Assembly (NCBI GenBank): GCA_037044975.1
Contig: JBAOIL010000039.1
Location: 62,001-126,000 of the forward strand
From: JADLHS01 sp020848635
Lineage (GTDB): Bacteria > Verrucomicrobiota > Verrucomicrobiia > Limisphaerales > JADLHS01
Direction: 5' to 3'
DNA: 64,000 nt
Shown here: positions 31,623 to 40,893 of the stretch, one piece after another
Layout: each line of letters opens with the position of its first letter
Numbering within the stretch: position 1 is the stretch's first letter
Program-made: the position numbers and the translations under genes
Notes under the pieces: generated by a model
The model's input: the letters and a program-made list of their open reading frames with translations, nothing else
The model's database searches: none
Told to the model about the DNA's origin: nothing

Positions 31623-32168
31623 ATGAAGACTATTGCATTACTCGGTTTGGCAATTCTTATGACCACCATCGCCGCCCACGCGGAATCCATCTACGACCTC
31701 AAACTCAAGGATATTGACGGCAAGGACGTTTCGCTGGGCGATTACAAGGGAAAGGTGCTCCTGATCGTCAACGTGGCATCGAAGTGCGGTTACACCAAGC
31801 AGTACACCGGCCTCGAAGCCATTCAGCAGAAATTCCAGAAACAGGGCTTCACGGTGTTGGGCTTTCCCTGCAACCAGTTTAACCGGCAGGAGCCGGGCAG
31901 CAACGAGGAAATCAAGCAGTTCTGCACCAGCAAATTCAACGTCACGTTCCCGCTGTTCGACAAGATTGACGTGAACGGGGCGAATCGCAATTCACTCTAC
32001 ATCGCCCTCGCCGGCAAGGACTCCCCTTTCCCCGGCGATATCAAATGGAATTTTGGCAAATTCCTCATCGGTCGGGACGGCAAAATCCTCAAGCGTTTCG
32101 GGTCAGGCGACGAGCCCGACGCGCCCGAAGTGACCGCGGCCATCGAAGCGGCGCTCGCGGCGAAGTAG
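31623..32168 (+). CDS. Exported glutathione peroxidase-like thiol peroxidase
   Basis: 181 residues with a signal peptide (MKTIALLGLAILMTTIAAHA). The thioredoxin fold shows the peroxidatic site NVASKCGYT (Cys, not Sec), the second conserved Cys in GFPCNQF, and the active-site Trp/Asn in KWNFGKFLIGRDG. Non-seleno bacterial members use thioredoxin as reductant rather than glutathione. It reduces peroxides, here in the periplasm. It ends just before a hairpin and converges with the minus-strand oxidoreductase. Confidence 0.92.
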   Translation: MKTIALLGLAILMTTIAAHAESIYDLKLKDIDGKDVSLGDYKGKVLLIVNVASKCGYTKQYTGLEAIQQKFQKQGFTVLGFPCNQFNRQEPGSNEEIKQFCTSKFNVTFPLFDKIDVNGANRNSLYIALAGKDSPFPGDIKWNFGKFLIGRDGKILKRFGSGDEPDAPEVTAAIEAALAAK

Positions 32169-32177
32169 AAGCAAATC

Positions 32178-32207
32178 GGCTCTAGCTCAGTTGCGGTAGA
32201 GCGCCGG
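32178..32207 (+). other. tRNA-like 5' fragment
   Basis: GGCTCTAGCTCAGTTGCGGTAGAGCGCCGG has the layout of a tRNA acceptor strand plus a complete D-arm (GCTC...GAGC). No anticodon loop, T-arm or acceptor complement follows, so it is a fragment or a chance match. Confidence 0.35.
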
Positions 32208-32217
32208 AGGATAAATT

Positions 32218-32245
32218 GGCGCGCGGATCGTGCGATCCGCGCGCC
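32218..32245. terminator. Bidirectional terminator hairpin
   Basis: A perfect 13-bp stem, GGCGCGCGGATCG / CGATCCGCGCGCC, has a 2-base spacer. It sits between the convergent gpx gene and the oxidoreductase at 32,253. It has no long T-tail. Confidence 0.7.
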
Positions 32246-32252
32246 TGACTTC

Positions 32253-33641
32253 TTAATACTCCCGCTTCGTGGTAATGCCGGGTTGCGGCACAGGATATTT
32301 TCCTTTTGCGTCAGCTTGCAACGGCGCCGGCGAGTCGGCGGTGAGTTTGTCCAAGTCCGGAGCCATTTCATGCTCACAGTCCAGCATGTCCTCGAAGGTG
32401 ATTTCCTGGCCGGTATGCGCGGCCATGCGGCCCATGCTGGTCACGAGGCTGGCTTCGACGCCACGTTTGACTTCGTTGTACGGCTTGTCGTTGCGGATGG
32501 CGTAGACCAGGTCGTTCCATTCATTTTGATAGGGATCGAGCTCGTCGGGTGCAACTTTGGATTCCCATATCCGATCAGCACTCTTTGGGCTCTGACCTTT
32601 GTAGATGCTGGAAGGCCCCCCGCAATCGCCGCTCTTGGAAACAATCGCCATGCCTTTGCTGCCATGAATGGTGCTTGAGTAGATGTCTTTGCAGCCTGTC
32701 ATGCAACGCCCATCGAAGAAGAACTTGGTCCCATCCGCGTACGTGTATTCCACCGCATAGGTGTCAAGGTTCTGATCCACGTACGTAATGCCTTCCGGGC
32801 TCTGGCGGTAATGGCGTCCGCCCAGAGCCTGCGCCTTGACCGGCCATTCGTTCTTCATCCAGCCGAGTTGATCAATGATGTGGATGTAGAAATCGCTGTA
32901 GTTGCCGCCGCTCGCCCAGATGAAACTGTGGAAGCGTTGAATTTGGTAAAACAGCTCTTTGACATCGGCGGGTTTGGGCAACGAAGAGAAAAAGCCGACC
33001 GGCCCATGCATCCGGTAGCCGCGTTCGAGAATTATGTCGCCAATTTCACCGTCATGAACGCGCTTCGCCAGTTCCTGGAGCGCCCGGCTGTGACGGGACA
33101 TCAAGCCCACGCCGACTTTGAGGTTCTTGGCGGTCGCGGCTTCGCCGAGCTTGAACATCCGTTTGCTCGTCGGACCATCCACGGTCACCGGTTTTTCCAT
33201 GAAGACATTCAGGCCCTTCGCGATGGCATAAGTGAAATGAACCCAGCGGAATGCGGGCGGGGTCGCCATGATAACCACGTCGCCCGGCTTCAAGCAATCC
33301 ATCGCCTTTTTATAGCCGTCAAACCCGACGAACTGGCGATCTTGCGGCACTTCCACCTGGCTGGCAAATTTGCCTTTCAACTCGCCGAAACTCTTCTGGA
33401 GGCGGTTTTCGAAGACATCCGCCATGGCCACGAGCTTGATCGGGCCGTATTTGATCGCTAGGGCATTCGCCGCGGCGCCGCTGCCGCGTCCGCCGCAACC
33501 GACCAGGGCAACCTGAATGGTGTTGTTTTCCGCCGCATGAACGTGCGGCAAGGCGACCCCGGCAAGAGCCGAGGCGGCGGCGAAAGTGCTGGTTTGTTTA
33601 ATGAATTCACGACGGGAGGTCGGGGGGGTATTTTGTTTCAC
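32253..33641 (-). CDS. Tat-exported Gfo/Idh/MocA family oxidoreductase
   Basis: A GTG start at 33,641 (VKQNTPPT) puts a Tat signal (SRREFIKQTSTFAAASALA) at the N-terminus. The Rossmann part reads QVALVGCGGRGSGAAANAL, VAMADVFENRLQ and VIMATPPAFRWVHF, followed by the conserved VFMEKPVTVD (catalytic-region Lys). The substrate domain contains GGNYSDFYIHIIDQLGWM with the D-x-x-x-H-type pair. It probably oxidises a sugar or polyol outside the cytoplasm. It is convergent with gpx and divergent from trxB. The longer frame to 33,791 has no function in export and is rejected as start. Confidence 0.88.
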   Translation of the reverse strand: MKQNTPPTSRREFIKQTSTFAAASALAGVALPHVHAAENNTIQVALVGCGGRGSGAAANALAIKYGPIKLVAMADVFENRLQKSFGELKGKFASQVEVPQDRQFVGFDGYKKAMDCLKPGDVVIMATPPAFRWVHFTYAIAKGLNVFMEKPVTVDGPTSKRMFKLGEAATAKNLKVGVGLMSRHSRALQELAKRVHDGEIGDIILERGYRMHGPVGFFSSLPKPADVKELFYQIQRFHSFIWASGGNYSDFYIHIIDQLGWMKNEWPVKAQALGGRHYRQSPEGITYVDQNLDTYAVEYTYADGTKFFFDGRCMTGCKDIYSSTIHGSKGMAIVSKSGDCGGPSSIYKGQSPKSADRIWESKVAPDELDPYQNEWNDLVYAIRNDKPYNEVKRGVEASLVTSMGRMAAHTGQEITFEDMLDCEHEMAPDLDKLTADSPAPLQADAKGKYPVPQPGITTKREY

Positions 33642-33796
33642 GAAAAAATTTTCTTCCGGACGGCAATACCTGTCAACGACAAAAACAACCGATGGATTCA
33701 ACCAACCCCATCCATTTGCCTCACCATACCGTTCTCGAAGTGCTTCACTCGTGGCTTGCCTCGGGGACACAGCGGAATCTACTGTTACCACAATTT

Positions 33797-34729
33797 ATGG
33801 AAAATGTTGTCATCATCGGATCCGGTTGCGCGGGCTGGACGGCGGCGCTCTACGCGGCACGGGCGAATCTCAAACCCCTGGTCATCACCGGCGAACAGCC
33901 CGGCGGCCTGCTCACCACCACCAGTATTGTCGAGAATTTTCCAGGCTTCCCCGAAGGCGTGGACGGCTATGAGCTGATGACCCGGATGCAGCAACAAGCC
34001 GAGAAGTTCGGCACCCGCGTCAAGCTCGGCAGTCTGGTTCAGGCTGTGGACTTCTCCCAACATCCTTTTGTCTTGACGGTGGATGGGGAGCCGTTGCAAA
34101 CCCGAACCGTCATTATTGCGACGGGCGCGAGCCATCGGCATCTCGGTTTGGAAAGCGAGGACCAACTGGAGAAAAAAGGCGTCACTTACTGCGCAACCTG
34201 CGACGGCGCCCTGCCGATGTTCCGCCAGCAACCCCTTGTCGTCGTGGGCGGCGGCGATTCCGCCTGTGAGGAAGCCATGTTTCTTACGCGGTTTGCGTCG
34301 GTGGTTTATCTCATTCATCGCCGCGACACGCTCCGCGCCTCAAAGATCATGGCGGAGCGCACGCTGGTGAACCCGAAGATCAAAATGGTGTGGGATTCGG
34401 CCGTCACCGAAGTTCTGGGGGTGCAACAGGAAAAAGTCACGGGCGTGAAGGTTAAAAACCTGAAAACCAACGCCGAGCAGGTACTGGATTGCGCAGGCGT
34501 GTTCATCGCCATTGGCCATGTGCCGAACACCCAGGTTTTCCAACCCTTCATCAGCACGGACGAAAATGGCTACATTCTGCGCACGGAAGGCGCGTCGACC
34601 AATGTTCCGGGCGTGTTTGTGGCCGGGGACTGTTCAGACCACGTTTATCGCCAGGCCATCACAGCCGCCGGCATGGGCTGCGCGGCGGCCATCGAAGCCG
34701 AGCGGTTTCTGGCCGCGCAAAACCCATGA
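33797..34729 (+). CDS. trxB: Thioredoxin-disulfide reductase
   Basis: 310 residues. FAD-binding motif VIIGSGCAGWTAALYAARA, redox-active pair CATC (residues about 136-139, YCATCDGALP), NADPH motif VVVGGGDSACEEA, HRRDTLRASKI, and the C-terminal FAD motif GVFVAGDCSDHVYRQAITAA. It transfers electrons from NADPH to thioredoxin. The ATG at 33,797 aligns with the family start; the longer frame is not needed. The stop overlaps the next start (ATGA), so both are translated together. Confidence 0.95.
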   Translation: MENVVIIGSGCAGWTAALYAARANLKPLVITGEQPGGLLTTTSIVENFPGFPEGVDGYELMTRMQQQAEKFGTRVKLGSLVQAVDFSQHPFVLTVDGEPLQTRTVIIATGASHRHLGLESEDQLEKKGVTYCATCDGALPMFRQQPLVVVGGGDSACEEAMFLTRFASVVYLIHRRDTLRASKIMAERTLVNPKIKMVWDSAVTEVLGVQQEKVTGVKVKNLKTNAEQVLDCAGVFIAIGHVPNTQVFQPFISTDENGYILRTEGASTNVPGVFVAGDCSDHVYRQAITAAGMGCAAAIEAERFLAAQNP

Positions 34730-35583
34730 GTCGCGTCACATTCCTCACCGGACGCGGCGGGCTGCCGAAGCTGGAAATCGCCACCGCCTGGAGTACGGCC
34801 GAGATTTACTTGCACGGCGCGCATGTGACGCGATTCCAAGAAACTGGCCAACCGCCGTTGCTGTTCCTGAGTGACCAGAGCCGGTTTGAACCGAACGTGC
34901 CGATTCGCGGGGGCATCCCGATTATTTTCCCGTGGTTCGGCAAACCGGCGGACAAGCCCGCACAACATGGATTCGCTCGCAATCGTTCGTGGGCCGTAAA
35001 AGAAATCGCCAGCCCGGCCACTGGAATCACCACCGTACGGCTAGTGTTGCCCCCGTGTCCGGAACTTGGTGATGGCAATATCGCACTCGAATACGCCGTG
35101 ACCGTCAGTGAAAACTTGAGCGCCGAGCTGGTCGTTACAAACAGGTCGGCGCGCGCGTATGCCTTTGAGACCTGCTTGCACACCTATTTCACCGTCGGCG
35201 ATATCAACACGCTGGAGGTGCTGGGTCTGCAAGGGGTGGACTATCTTGACTCCTTGGATGCGCACCGACGCAAAACCGAGGCCGGAGCAGCAATCCGCTT
35301 TGCGGGCGAAGTGGATCGGACTTACGTTAACACGCCGCATCGGGTGGAAATTCACGATGCCGCATTGCACCGGGTCATTCGCGTGGAGAAAATCGGCTCG
35401 GCCTCGACCGTGGTTTGGAATCCTTGGATTGCCAAGGCGAAAGCCATGCCCGATTTCGGCAACGCGGAATACCAGCGCATGGTGTGCGTGGAAACCGGCA
35501 ACGTGGCGGAGAATCAAATCACGCTCGCGCCCGGCGCAACCGCCTCGTTGACGGTGAAACTCAGCAGCGAACCGTCCCGGTAA
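34726..35583 (+). CDS. D-hexose-6-phosphate mutarotase (YeaD-like aldose epimerase)
   Basis: 285 residues, galactose mutarotase-like beta-sandwich. Family motifs are YLHGAHVTRF, PIRGGIPIIFPWFG, QHGFARNRSW (His), LHTYFTVGDI (conserved His) and ETGNVAENQITLAPG (Glu). The family interconverts alpha and beta anomers of glucose 6-phosphate or related sugars. It is coupled by an ATGA overlap to trxB and ends at a strong hairpin shared with rplS. Confidence 0.9.
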   Translation: MSRVTFLTGRGGLPKLEIATAWSTAEIYLHGAHVTRFQETGQPPLLFLSDQSRFEPNVPIRGGIPIIFPWFGKPADKPAQHGFARNRSWAVKEIASPATGITTVRLVLPPCPELGDGNIALEYAVTVSENLSAELVVTNRSARAYAFETCLHTYFTVGDINTLEVLGLQGVDYLDSLDAHRRKTEAGAAIRFAGEVDRTYVNTPHRVEIHDAALHRVIRVEKIGSASTVVWNPWIAKAKAMPDFGNAEYQRMVCVETGNVAENQITLAPGATASLTVKLSSEPSR

Positions 35584-35610
35584 GCCACCGTCCCTGACTG
35601 CCCGCCCAAC

Positions 35611-35640
35611 AAAAAGGCGAGGCCGAAGCCTCGCCTGAAA
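35611..35640. terminator. Bidirectional terminator
   Basis: AGGCGAGGC pairs with GCCTCGCCT across a short CGAA-type loop, with A residues on one side and a GAAAA tail on the other. It lies between the convergent mutarotase and rplS genes. Confidence 0.85.
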
Positions 35641-35656
35641 ATGTTGCCTGTCGCGA

Positions 35657-36031
35657 TTACTTAGCAGTCGCCACGACTTTGGTTTCCTTCTCCTTCACGA
35701 GCGTCGCTCCCTTGCCGAGACGCTTGCGGAGGTAGGTAAGCTTGGCGCGGCGCACTGAGCCCTGGCGCTCCACTTCCACCTTGTCCACGCGCGGAGAATG
35801 CAATGGGAAGATGCGCTCCACGCCTTCGCCATAGCTGATCCGGCGGACAGTGAAGGTCTCGTTCAGCCCACGTCCGCGCTTGCCGATGACGACGCCGGAG
35901 AAAATCTGGATTCGCTCCTTGTCACCTTCAACGACTTTGGTATGCACGCGCACGCTGTCGCCGACCCCAAACTTGGCGTCGTCCTTGCGAAACTGTTCCG
36001 ATTGAATTTTATCCAATAATGCCTGGTTCAT
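35657..36031 (-). CDS. rplS: 50S ribosomal protein L19
   Basis: 124 residues. Signature segments are FGVGDSVRVHTKVVEGDKERIQ, FSGVVIGKRGRGLNETFTVR, GEGVERIFPLHSPRVDKVEV and the basic RRAKLTYLRKRLGKGATL. It sits at the interface of the ribosomal subunits. Last gene of the rpsP-khpA-trmD-rplS operon, 12 bases after trmD. Confidence 0.96.
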   Translation of the reverse strand: MNQALLDKIQSEQFRKDDAKFGVGDSVRVHTKVVEGDKERIQIFSGVVIGKRGRGLNETFTVRRISYGEGVERIFPLHSPRVDKVEVERQGSVRRAKLTYLRKRLGKGATLVKEKETKVVATAK

Positions 36032-36043
36032 AAATATTTCCTG

Positions 36044-36709
36044 TTAAATCAAATCTGGCCTGCGCTCTTTCGTCCGCATCTTAGCCTGTTCCAACCGCCA
36101 ACTGGCAATCTCCGCGTGGTTGCCGGACACCAATATATCGGGCACTTTCATCCCGCGAAATTCCGCCGGCCGCGTGTATTGCGGATACTCCAGCAATCCG
36201 TGGCTGAACGATTCTTCCATCGCGCTCGCATCGTCGCCCAGCACCCCGGGCATCAGCCGTGTCACGGCGTCGATCACCACCATCGCGGGCAGCGCCCCGT
36301 TCGTCAGCACATAGTCTCCAATGGACAATTCGTCATCCGCCAGCGACTCCCGAATGCGCTCGTCAAAGCCTTCATAGTGGCCGGTGATGAATATCAGGTG
36401 TTCCTGCTGTGCCAACTGCCGGGCAATGCTTTGATCAAACTTCCGCCCCGACGGCGAGAGCAGGATTACCCGCGTGTTTTCACGCACCAAACTTTCCACC
36501 GCTTCAAAGATCGGTTCCGGCTTCAACAACATTCCCGGGCCCCCACCGAAAGGCCGGTCATCCACGGTCTTGTGCCGGTCGTGCGTCCAGTCACGCAACT
36601 GGTGCAGTGTCAAATCCAACAACCCGGCCGAGCGCGCCCGCTTGATGATGCTCTCGTCCAATGGTCCGGCGAACATCGCGGGGAACAATGTGAGCACGTC
36701 AATCTTCAC
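36044..36709 (-). CDS. trmD: tRNA (guanine-37-N1)-methyltransferase
   Basis: 221 residues of the SPOUT family with its knot. Motifs are IDVLTLFPAMFAGPLDESII, DDRPFGGGPGMLLKPEPIFEA, LSPSGRKFDQ, FITGHYEGFDERI and SIGDYVLTNGALPAMVVIDA. It uses S-adenosylmethionine to methylate G37 next to the anticodon, preventing frameshifting. The usual rimM gene between rpsP and trmD is absent; a KH-domain gene stands there instead. Confidence 0.96.
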   Translation of the reverse strand: MKIDVLTLFPAMFAGPLDESIIKRARSAGLLDLTLHQLRDWTHDRHKTVDDRPFGGGPGMLLKPEPIFEAVESLVRENTRVILLSPSGRKFDQSIARQLAQQEHLIFITGHYEGFDERIRESLADDELSIGDYVLTNGALPAMVVIDAVTRLMPGVLGDDASAMEESFSHGLLEYPQYTRPAEFRGMKVPDILVSGNHAEIASWRLEQAKMRTKERRPDLI

Positions 36710-36786
36710 AAATGCAAAATCAGAAACTATGAACTCAAAAGGTCAGCGGATCGCAGCGCCTTCCATTCTTGCTTTCTAATTTTGCA

Positions 36787-37026
36787 TCATCGCCGGTCCT
36801 CGACAATCTCCACTGAACAACGCAAACCTTTCTTCGCACTGCCCGCCAGCAACAGGGAACGAATCGCGTTAATCGTCTGCCCTTGCCGGCCAATGATCTT
36901 TCCCACGTCCTGCGGATCCAATCGCAACTCGTAAATCGTCGCCCCCTCGCGCGTCACCGGCGTGACTGACACCGCCTCGGTGTTTTGCACGAGACCTTTG
37001 ACGACGTATTCGAGAAAGGCCTGCAT
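36787..37026 (-). CDS. khpA: KH-domain RNA-binding protein (KhpA/YlqC)
   Basis: 79 residues forming one KH domain with the GxxG loop in GKIIGRQGQTINAIRSLL. The N-terminal AFLEYVVKGLVQNTEAVSV is typical. Such proteins bind RNA, often as a dimer with KhpB/Jag. It follows rpsP by 12 bases and precedes trmD by 77. Confidence 0.92.
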   Translation of the reverse strand: MQAFLEYVVKGLVQNTEAVSVTPVTREGATIYELRLDPQDVGKIIGRQGQTINAIRSLLLAGSAKKGLRCSVEIVEDRR

Positions 37027-37038
37027 GACGCCAACCGG

Positions 37039-37287
37039 TTAAGCCGCCGCCTTGCCGGCCTTCTTGATGAAACTGGCGACCGTCTCGCTCGGCTGCGCGC
37101 CCCGGCTGAGCCAGTACTTCACGCGATCGAGATCCACTTTGACATTGTCGCCCTTCTGGCGCGGATGATACGTACCGATTTCTTCAATGAACTTGCCATC
37201 GCGCGGGCTGCGACCATCGGCCACGACAATACGAAACACCGGTGAGTTCTTCGCCCCGATGCGCTTCATGCGGATTTTGACTGCCAT
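37039..37287 (-). CDS. rpsP: 30S ribosomal protein S16
   Basis: 82 residues. The sequence VKIRMKRIGAKNSPVFRIVV, ADGRSPRDGKFIEEIGTYHP and DRVKYWLSRGAQPSETV is diagnostic. First gene of the operon. Confidence 0.96.
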   Translation of the reverse strand: MAVKIRMKRIGAKNSPVFRIVVADGRSPRDGKFIEEIGTYHPRQKGDNVKVDLDRVKYWLSRGAQPSETVASFIKKAGKAAA

Positions 37288-37491
37288 AAATTATAATTTT
37301 CTTTCCGTCGCGGCCGAAAAGTCTGCGTTGGCAAACCATTCCACCGATTTTCAAAAACGAGCACAGAGACTAGCCAGGCCATGAATCCGTGGCAAGTCCT
37401 GTTTTGGGTTAATTCCGTGAGCCCGCCACCAGCCGGTTTCAATTCGTGCCCCGCTGGTACGGGAATTCGACCGATCACCCTTGCCGCCGGG

Positions 37492-39504
37492 CTATTGAAG
37501 ATCGAGTTCCGCCCCTTCCGCCGCCAATTGCAACGCTTGGGGAATGTCGAGCACCTGCAATACATTCAGATAGTCCGGCCCCTCCGTGTGCGACCCGGGC
37601 AACTGCTTCAATTCCAGCCGGCTGACACCCCGCTCAAACAGCGAAGCGTAGAGCGCATTCACCCCCATTTGCCCGCCGGCTTCGACGTTCAGCGGGCCGG
37701 CTTTGGATTCCTGAATCGCTCGCGTGGCTTGCACCGCGCGGCGTATGTCCCAAACGCGCATTCCATCAAGCGTTTGCCCCAGCAACATGAAACGACGTCG
37801 CATGTTCGTCCGCTGCTTCTCCTCTGCTGTCCATGCGGTTGGACCGATGCCGCGCGGGGCAAATAATGCCAGGGTCAGCTTGCCCGCCTCCACCTCGCGC
37901 CGGAGGTCATCCAATCGCGACCCGCCCGGGATGGACGGCAGCAATTCCCGCGACAGGCCTTGCTCACCGCTGCCGAGCCAGGGAGCAAACGTCGTCCGGC
38001 AATCTTTCCAATGCTCTTCATCGAGCACCACCAACGTGACCGCATCCGATTTTTTGCCTTTGGTTCGTCCAAAAACGTATAGCCAGAGATTGACGTACGG
38101 CTGGCTTTGGAACGCATACGCGTTCATGCGCACGCCAAAGTTCTCACATTGACCTTGGAGTTCGAGCTTCAGGGCATTGGTTTCCGACGGCCAGCCAGCA
38201 AAAGTCCTTTCCCGCAGCGCCGCCCTCAGGCTTGCCGACGATTGGCCCCCTGCCCCGCTCGTTATGGGCGTTCGGGTTGGCTTGGCCTGCGGCACAAACG
38301 ACTCTTGAATCCTCGAATTTACCGCGTCCGCCGGCAGGCTTTCGAACACCTTGAGTTGCTCCCGCTCCAACAATTTCTTCGCCGCCATTTCAATGAGTGG
38401 CTCCTCGCCTTTGAGAAACCGGTTGAACCACCGCAACACGGGCACCTGCAGGTCTTGCGTGTCCTGATGCGGCCCTTCCGTGATCAGCAAACCCAGTTGG
38501 TCCGCCGCCCCGTATAGTGCATATATCTTCCGCGTTTTTTTGTGGAGTCGGACCACGCCATCAAGCGGAAAGATCTTGTCCTTGTCCGTGTTGCCAATCA
38601 ACAAGGGGCGGGGTGCGATCAACGCCGCCAATTGGGGAAAATCCCAGCGATACGTGTTCACGAAGAACATGCAATCACAGTGGCCGGCCACCACCCCGTC
38701 CACGACCTGGTTCTGCAGATCGGTGATGCCGGCCACCGGCGCGGCGACTTTCACCCGGTCATCCAGCGCGGCGATCGTCCAGCTATACGAACCGCCACCT
38801 GAACGCCCGGTGAGCCCGATCCGCTCCGGGTCCACTTCCGGACGTGAACAGAGGTAGTCCAAGGCACGGATTCCGAACCAGGCCTCCACCCCGGCGGGCG
38901 TGTACCCGCGCGCGTTCCACCACCACAGGCCCAGATGGTGCGTACCATGGTGAAGGCCCGGAATTTCGCCAAGCTGCAGCGAGTCAACCACCAGACAGAC
39001 ATAGCCATTGCGCGCAAACCACTCGCCGTGATGCTGGTAACCCGTCTTGTTGCCGAAGCTCACGTTGTTGGTGATCTGCTGGGAATGGCCGCAGACGTAG
39101 AGAATGGCCGGGGCCGGGGCCTTCAAGCCTTTGGGCAGGTAAAGATTCGCCGTCACATACAAGAGCGGCGAAGCTTCAAAATACAGGTTCTCCACCGTAA
39201 ACTCAGCTAACTCAACCCGACCGGTGATGACGGGCTTTAAGTCCGTGCGCTCGGGCATCGGCCACAACCCCAGCATCTCCTGCAACTGGTGACGATACTC
39301 CAGCCGTTTCGCCCGCCATTGGTCGAGGGTTTTAATATCACTCAGGCATCGATCCGCAAGTGCGGCCGTCTCGGCGCGAAAATAATCAGCCAGCATCTCG
39401 TCCCCGCGCGAAGAAGCTTCGACCGCGCTCAAATTCGAGCCAGCCAAGGCGAGCAAGAAAATGGCCGCGAGCATCGCGGCGCGGAGTTTGGTCTGATGCT
39501 GCAT
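37492..39504 (-). CDS. Exported alpha/beta hydrolase (acetyl xylan esterase / dienelactone-hydrolase-like)
   Basis: ATG at 39,504 opens a signal peptide (MLAAIFLLALAGSNLSAVEA). About 650 mature residues follow. The hydrolase core has PAPAILYVCGHSQQ, the nucleophile elbow LTGRSGGGSY (G-x-S-x-G), and LIAPRPLLIGNTDKDKIFP with a candidate Asp; the His is expected near GPHQDTQD. A second domain after residue 400 (LQGQCENFGVRMNAYAFQSQ, VTLVVLDEEHWKDCR, LALFAPRGIGPTAWTAEEKQ, ARAIQESKAGPLNVEAGGQM) looks like another degenerate hydrolase half. This two-part layout is seen in polysaccharide-linked esterases of Planctomycetes and Verrucomicrobia. The longer frame upstream to 39,795 lacks a signal and is rejected. 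Confidence 0.75.
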   Translation of the reverse strand: MQHQTKLRAAMLAAIFLLALAGSNLSAVEASSRGDEMLADYFRAETAALADRCLSDIKTLDQWRAKRLEYRHQLQEMLGLWPMPERTDLKPVITGRVELAEFTVENLYFEASPLLYVTANLYLPKGLKAPAPAILYVCGHSQQITNNVSFGNKTGYQHHGEWFARNGYVCLVVDSLQLGEIPGLHHGTHHLGLWWWNARGYTPAGVEAWFGIRALDYLCSRPEVDPERIGLTGRSGGGSYSWTIAALDDRVKVAAPVAGITDLQNQVVDGVVAGHCDCMFFVNTYRWDFPQLAALIAPRPLLIGNTDKDKIFPLDGVVRLHKKTRKIYALYGAADQLGLLITEGPHQDTQDLQVPVLRWFNRFLKGEEPLIEMAAKKLLEREQLKVFESLPADAVNSRIQESFVPQAKPTRTPITSGAGGQSSASLRAALRERTFAGWPSETNALKLELQGQCENFGVRMNAYAFQSQPYVNLWLYVFGRTKGKKSDAVTLVVLDEEHWKDCRTTFAPWLGSGEQGLSRELLPSIPGGSRLDDLRREVEAGKLTLALFAPRGIGPTAWTAEEKQRTNMRRRFMLLGQTLDGMRVWDIRRAVQATRAIQESKAGPLNVEAGGQMGVNALYASLFERGVSRLELKQLPGSHTEGPDYLNVLQVLDIPQALQLAAEGAELDLQ

Positions 39505-39631
39505 GATCTGGGAGCATGTTTTGACCGTGGCCGCCTCGCAAGCAATTTGGGCGATCTGGGGCTGACAGCTAAACCCGACTGGTTTAAGCGCCCAGGTCGC
39601 GCTTGATTCCGATCTGACGTTTGGGGTGATC

Positions 39632-40669
39632 TTAACGCGCCCGCTTTGACCGAAAAACGTCAGTTTCCTTTCCCCGTTTCCAAATGAAGACTCCCGCCAA
39701 ATCCGACTGCGATTCGAGCAAGGCTGCCCCACGTTCGACACCCAGCACGCTGGCCGCCGTGGCAAACGCGTCGGTGTCGGTGGCACGACGACCAATCACG
39801 GTGACTTGCAACCGCTCCGCAAGTCCAAATCCGGTGCGCGGATCAACAATGTGCGAATAGCGTTGACCACCGATCTCGACAAATTGCTCGGCATCGCCTG
39901 AAGTCGAAACGGCCGCATTATTCAGAAACAAAATCCGCGCGGGCTTGTCTTCATTGCCGTCCAACTTGCCCACCGCCACCCGCCAATTTCGTTTACCCGG
40001 TGGCGGATCGCCCACCGCGATGTCGCCGCTCGCCGCCACGAGGGCACACGGCAACCCGTGCGCCTTCAAAACCGCCAGCGCCTGATCCGCTGCGTAGCCC
40101 TTTGCGATCCCACCCAGGTCCAGTTGCATGTCGGGCACCGTGAGGGTGACGGTTTGCTGGCGCGCATCAAGTTGGAGTTTCCGCCAACCAACCGGCTCGC
40201 GCACGCGGGCGAGCGCCTCCGGCGACGGCAAGTTCCCGGTACGCCTTGTCCGCCGCCACTGCCGCACCACCGGACCAATCGTCACATCAAAAGCGCCGTC
40301 CGAAAGCTCCGCGACGCGCTGCGATTTCTGGAGAATGTCGAACAACTCATTACTCACCCGGATCGGTTCCCCGACCGGTTTCCGACCGAGCTGCATCAAT
40401 TCACTCTCCGGATCGTAATCGGTCATGATTTGGTTGAGCGCGGCGATTTTTGCAAACGCGGCCTCGACGCCAACGCGGGCCGCCAGTTCACCACGCGCAT
40501 AAAGCGTGATCGTGAACAGCGTGCCCATGTGTGGTTGTTTGAACTCGAAGCGGTGCAAGCTGTCCGCCACCGGCGGCGAATGACAACCGGAGAGGCAAAT
40601 CAGCGCGCCCAGCAAAGCAAGAATGCCGCCGTCACCAACGATTCTGTTTCGACCTGTAACTGGTTTCAT
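39632..40669 (-). CDS. apbE: FAD:protein FMN transferase (ApbE)
   Basis: ATG at 40,669 gives a lipoprotein signal (ILALLGALICLSGC). The ApbE domain follows: QPHMGTLFTITLYA, YDPESELMQLGR, SDGAFDVTIGPVVRQW, LDLGGIAKGYAADQALAVL, VAASGDIAVG, YSHIVDPRTGFG (His-Asp of the catalytic pocket) and RATDTDAFATAASVLG (metal-binding Asp/Thr). It covalently attaches FMN to Thr of redox proteins such as Rnf/Nqr subunits in the periplasm. No partner gene is next to it. It is oriented head to head with the pseudopilin at 40,894. Confidence 0.92.
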   Translation of the reverse strand: MKPVTGRNRIVGDGGILALLGALICLSGCHSPPVADSLHRFEFKQPHMGTLFTITLYARGELAARVGVEAAFAKIAALNQIMTDYDPESELMQLGRKPVGEPIRVSNELFDILQKSQRVAELSDGAFDVTIGPVVRQWRRTRRTGNLPSPEALARVREPVGWRKLQLDARQQTVTLTVPDMQLDLGGIAKGYAADQALAVLKAHGLPCALVAASGDIAVGDPPPGKRNWRVAVGKLDGNEDKPARILFLNNAAVSTSGDAEQFVEIGGQRYSHIVDPRTGFGLAERLQVTVIGRRATDTDAFATAASVLGVERGAALLESQSDLAGVFIWKRGKETDVFRSKRAR

Positions 40670-40893
40670 CGCGGCCCAGCTTGGCCGCATGGCTCACCGG
40701 AAGCGAGCGCGAAGGTTTGACCGTCGCGCTTTTCGGCCAACCGGATGACGGAGAGCAATGGAGAGCAGGAGATCGGCATCATTCCCCTCCCCGCCTTCGA
40801 CGCGACGGATGAGTGATTCGATGAATGCCGCGAATGCGCCGGACGGGCAGATTTCGCATTGCGACTCCCTCCCCCGGAGCGGATAGTAACCCC

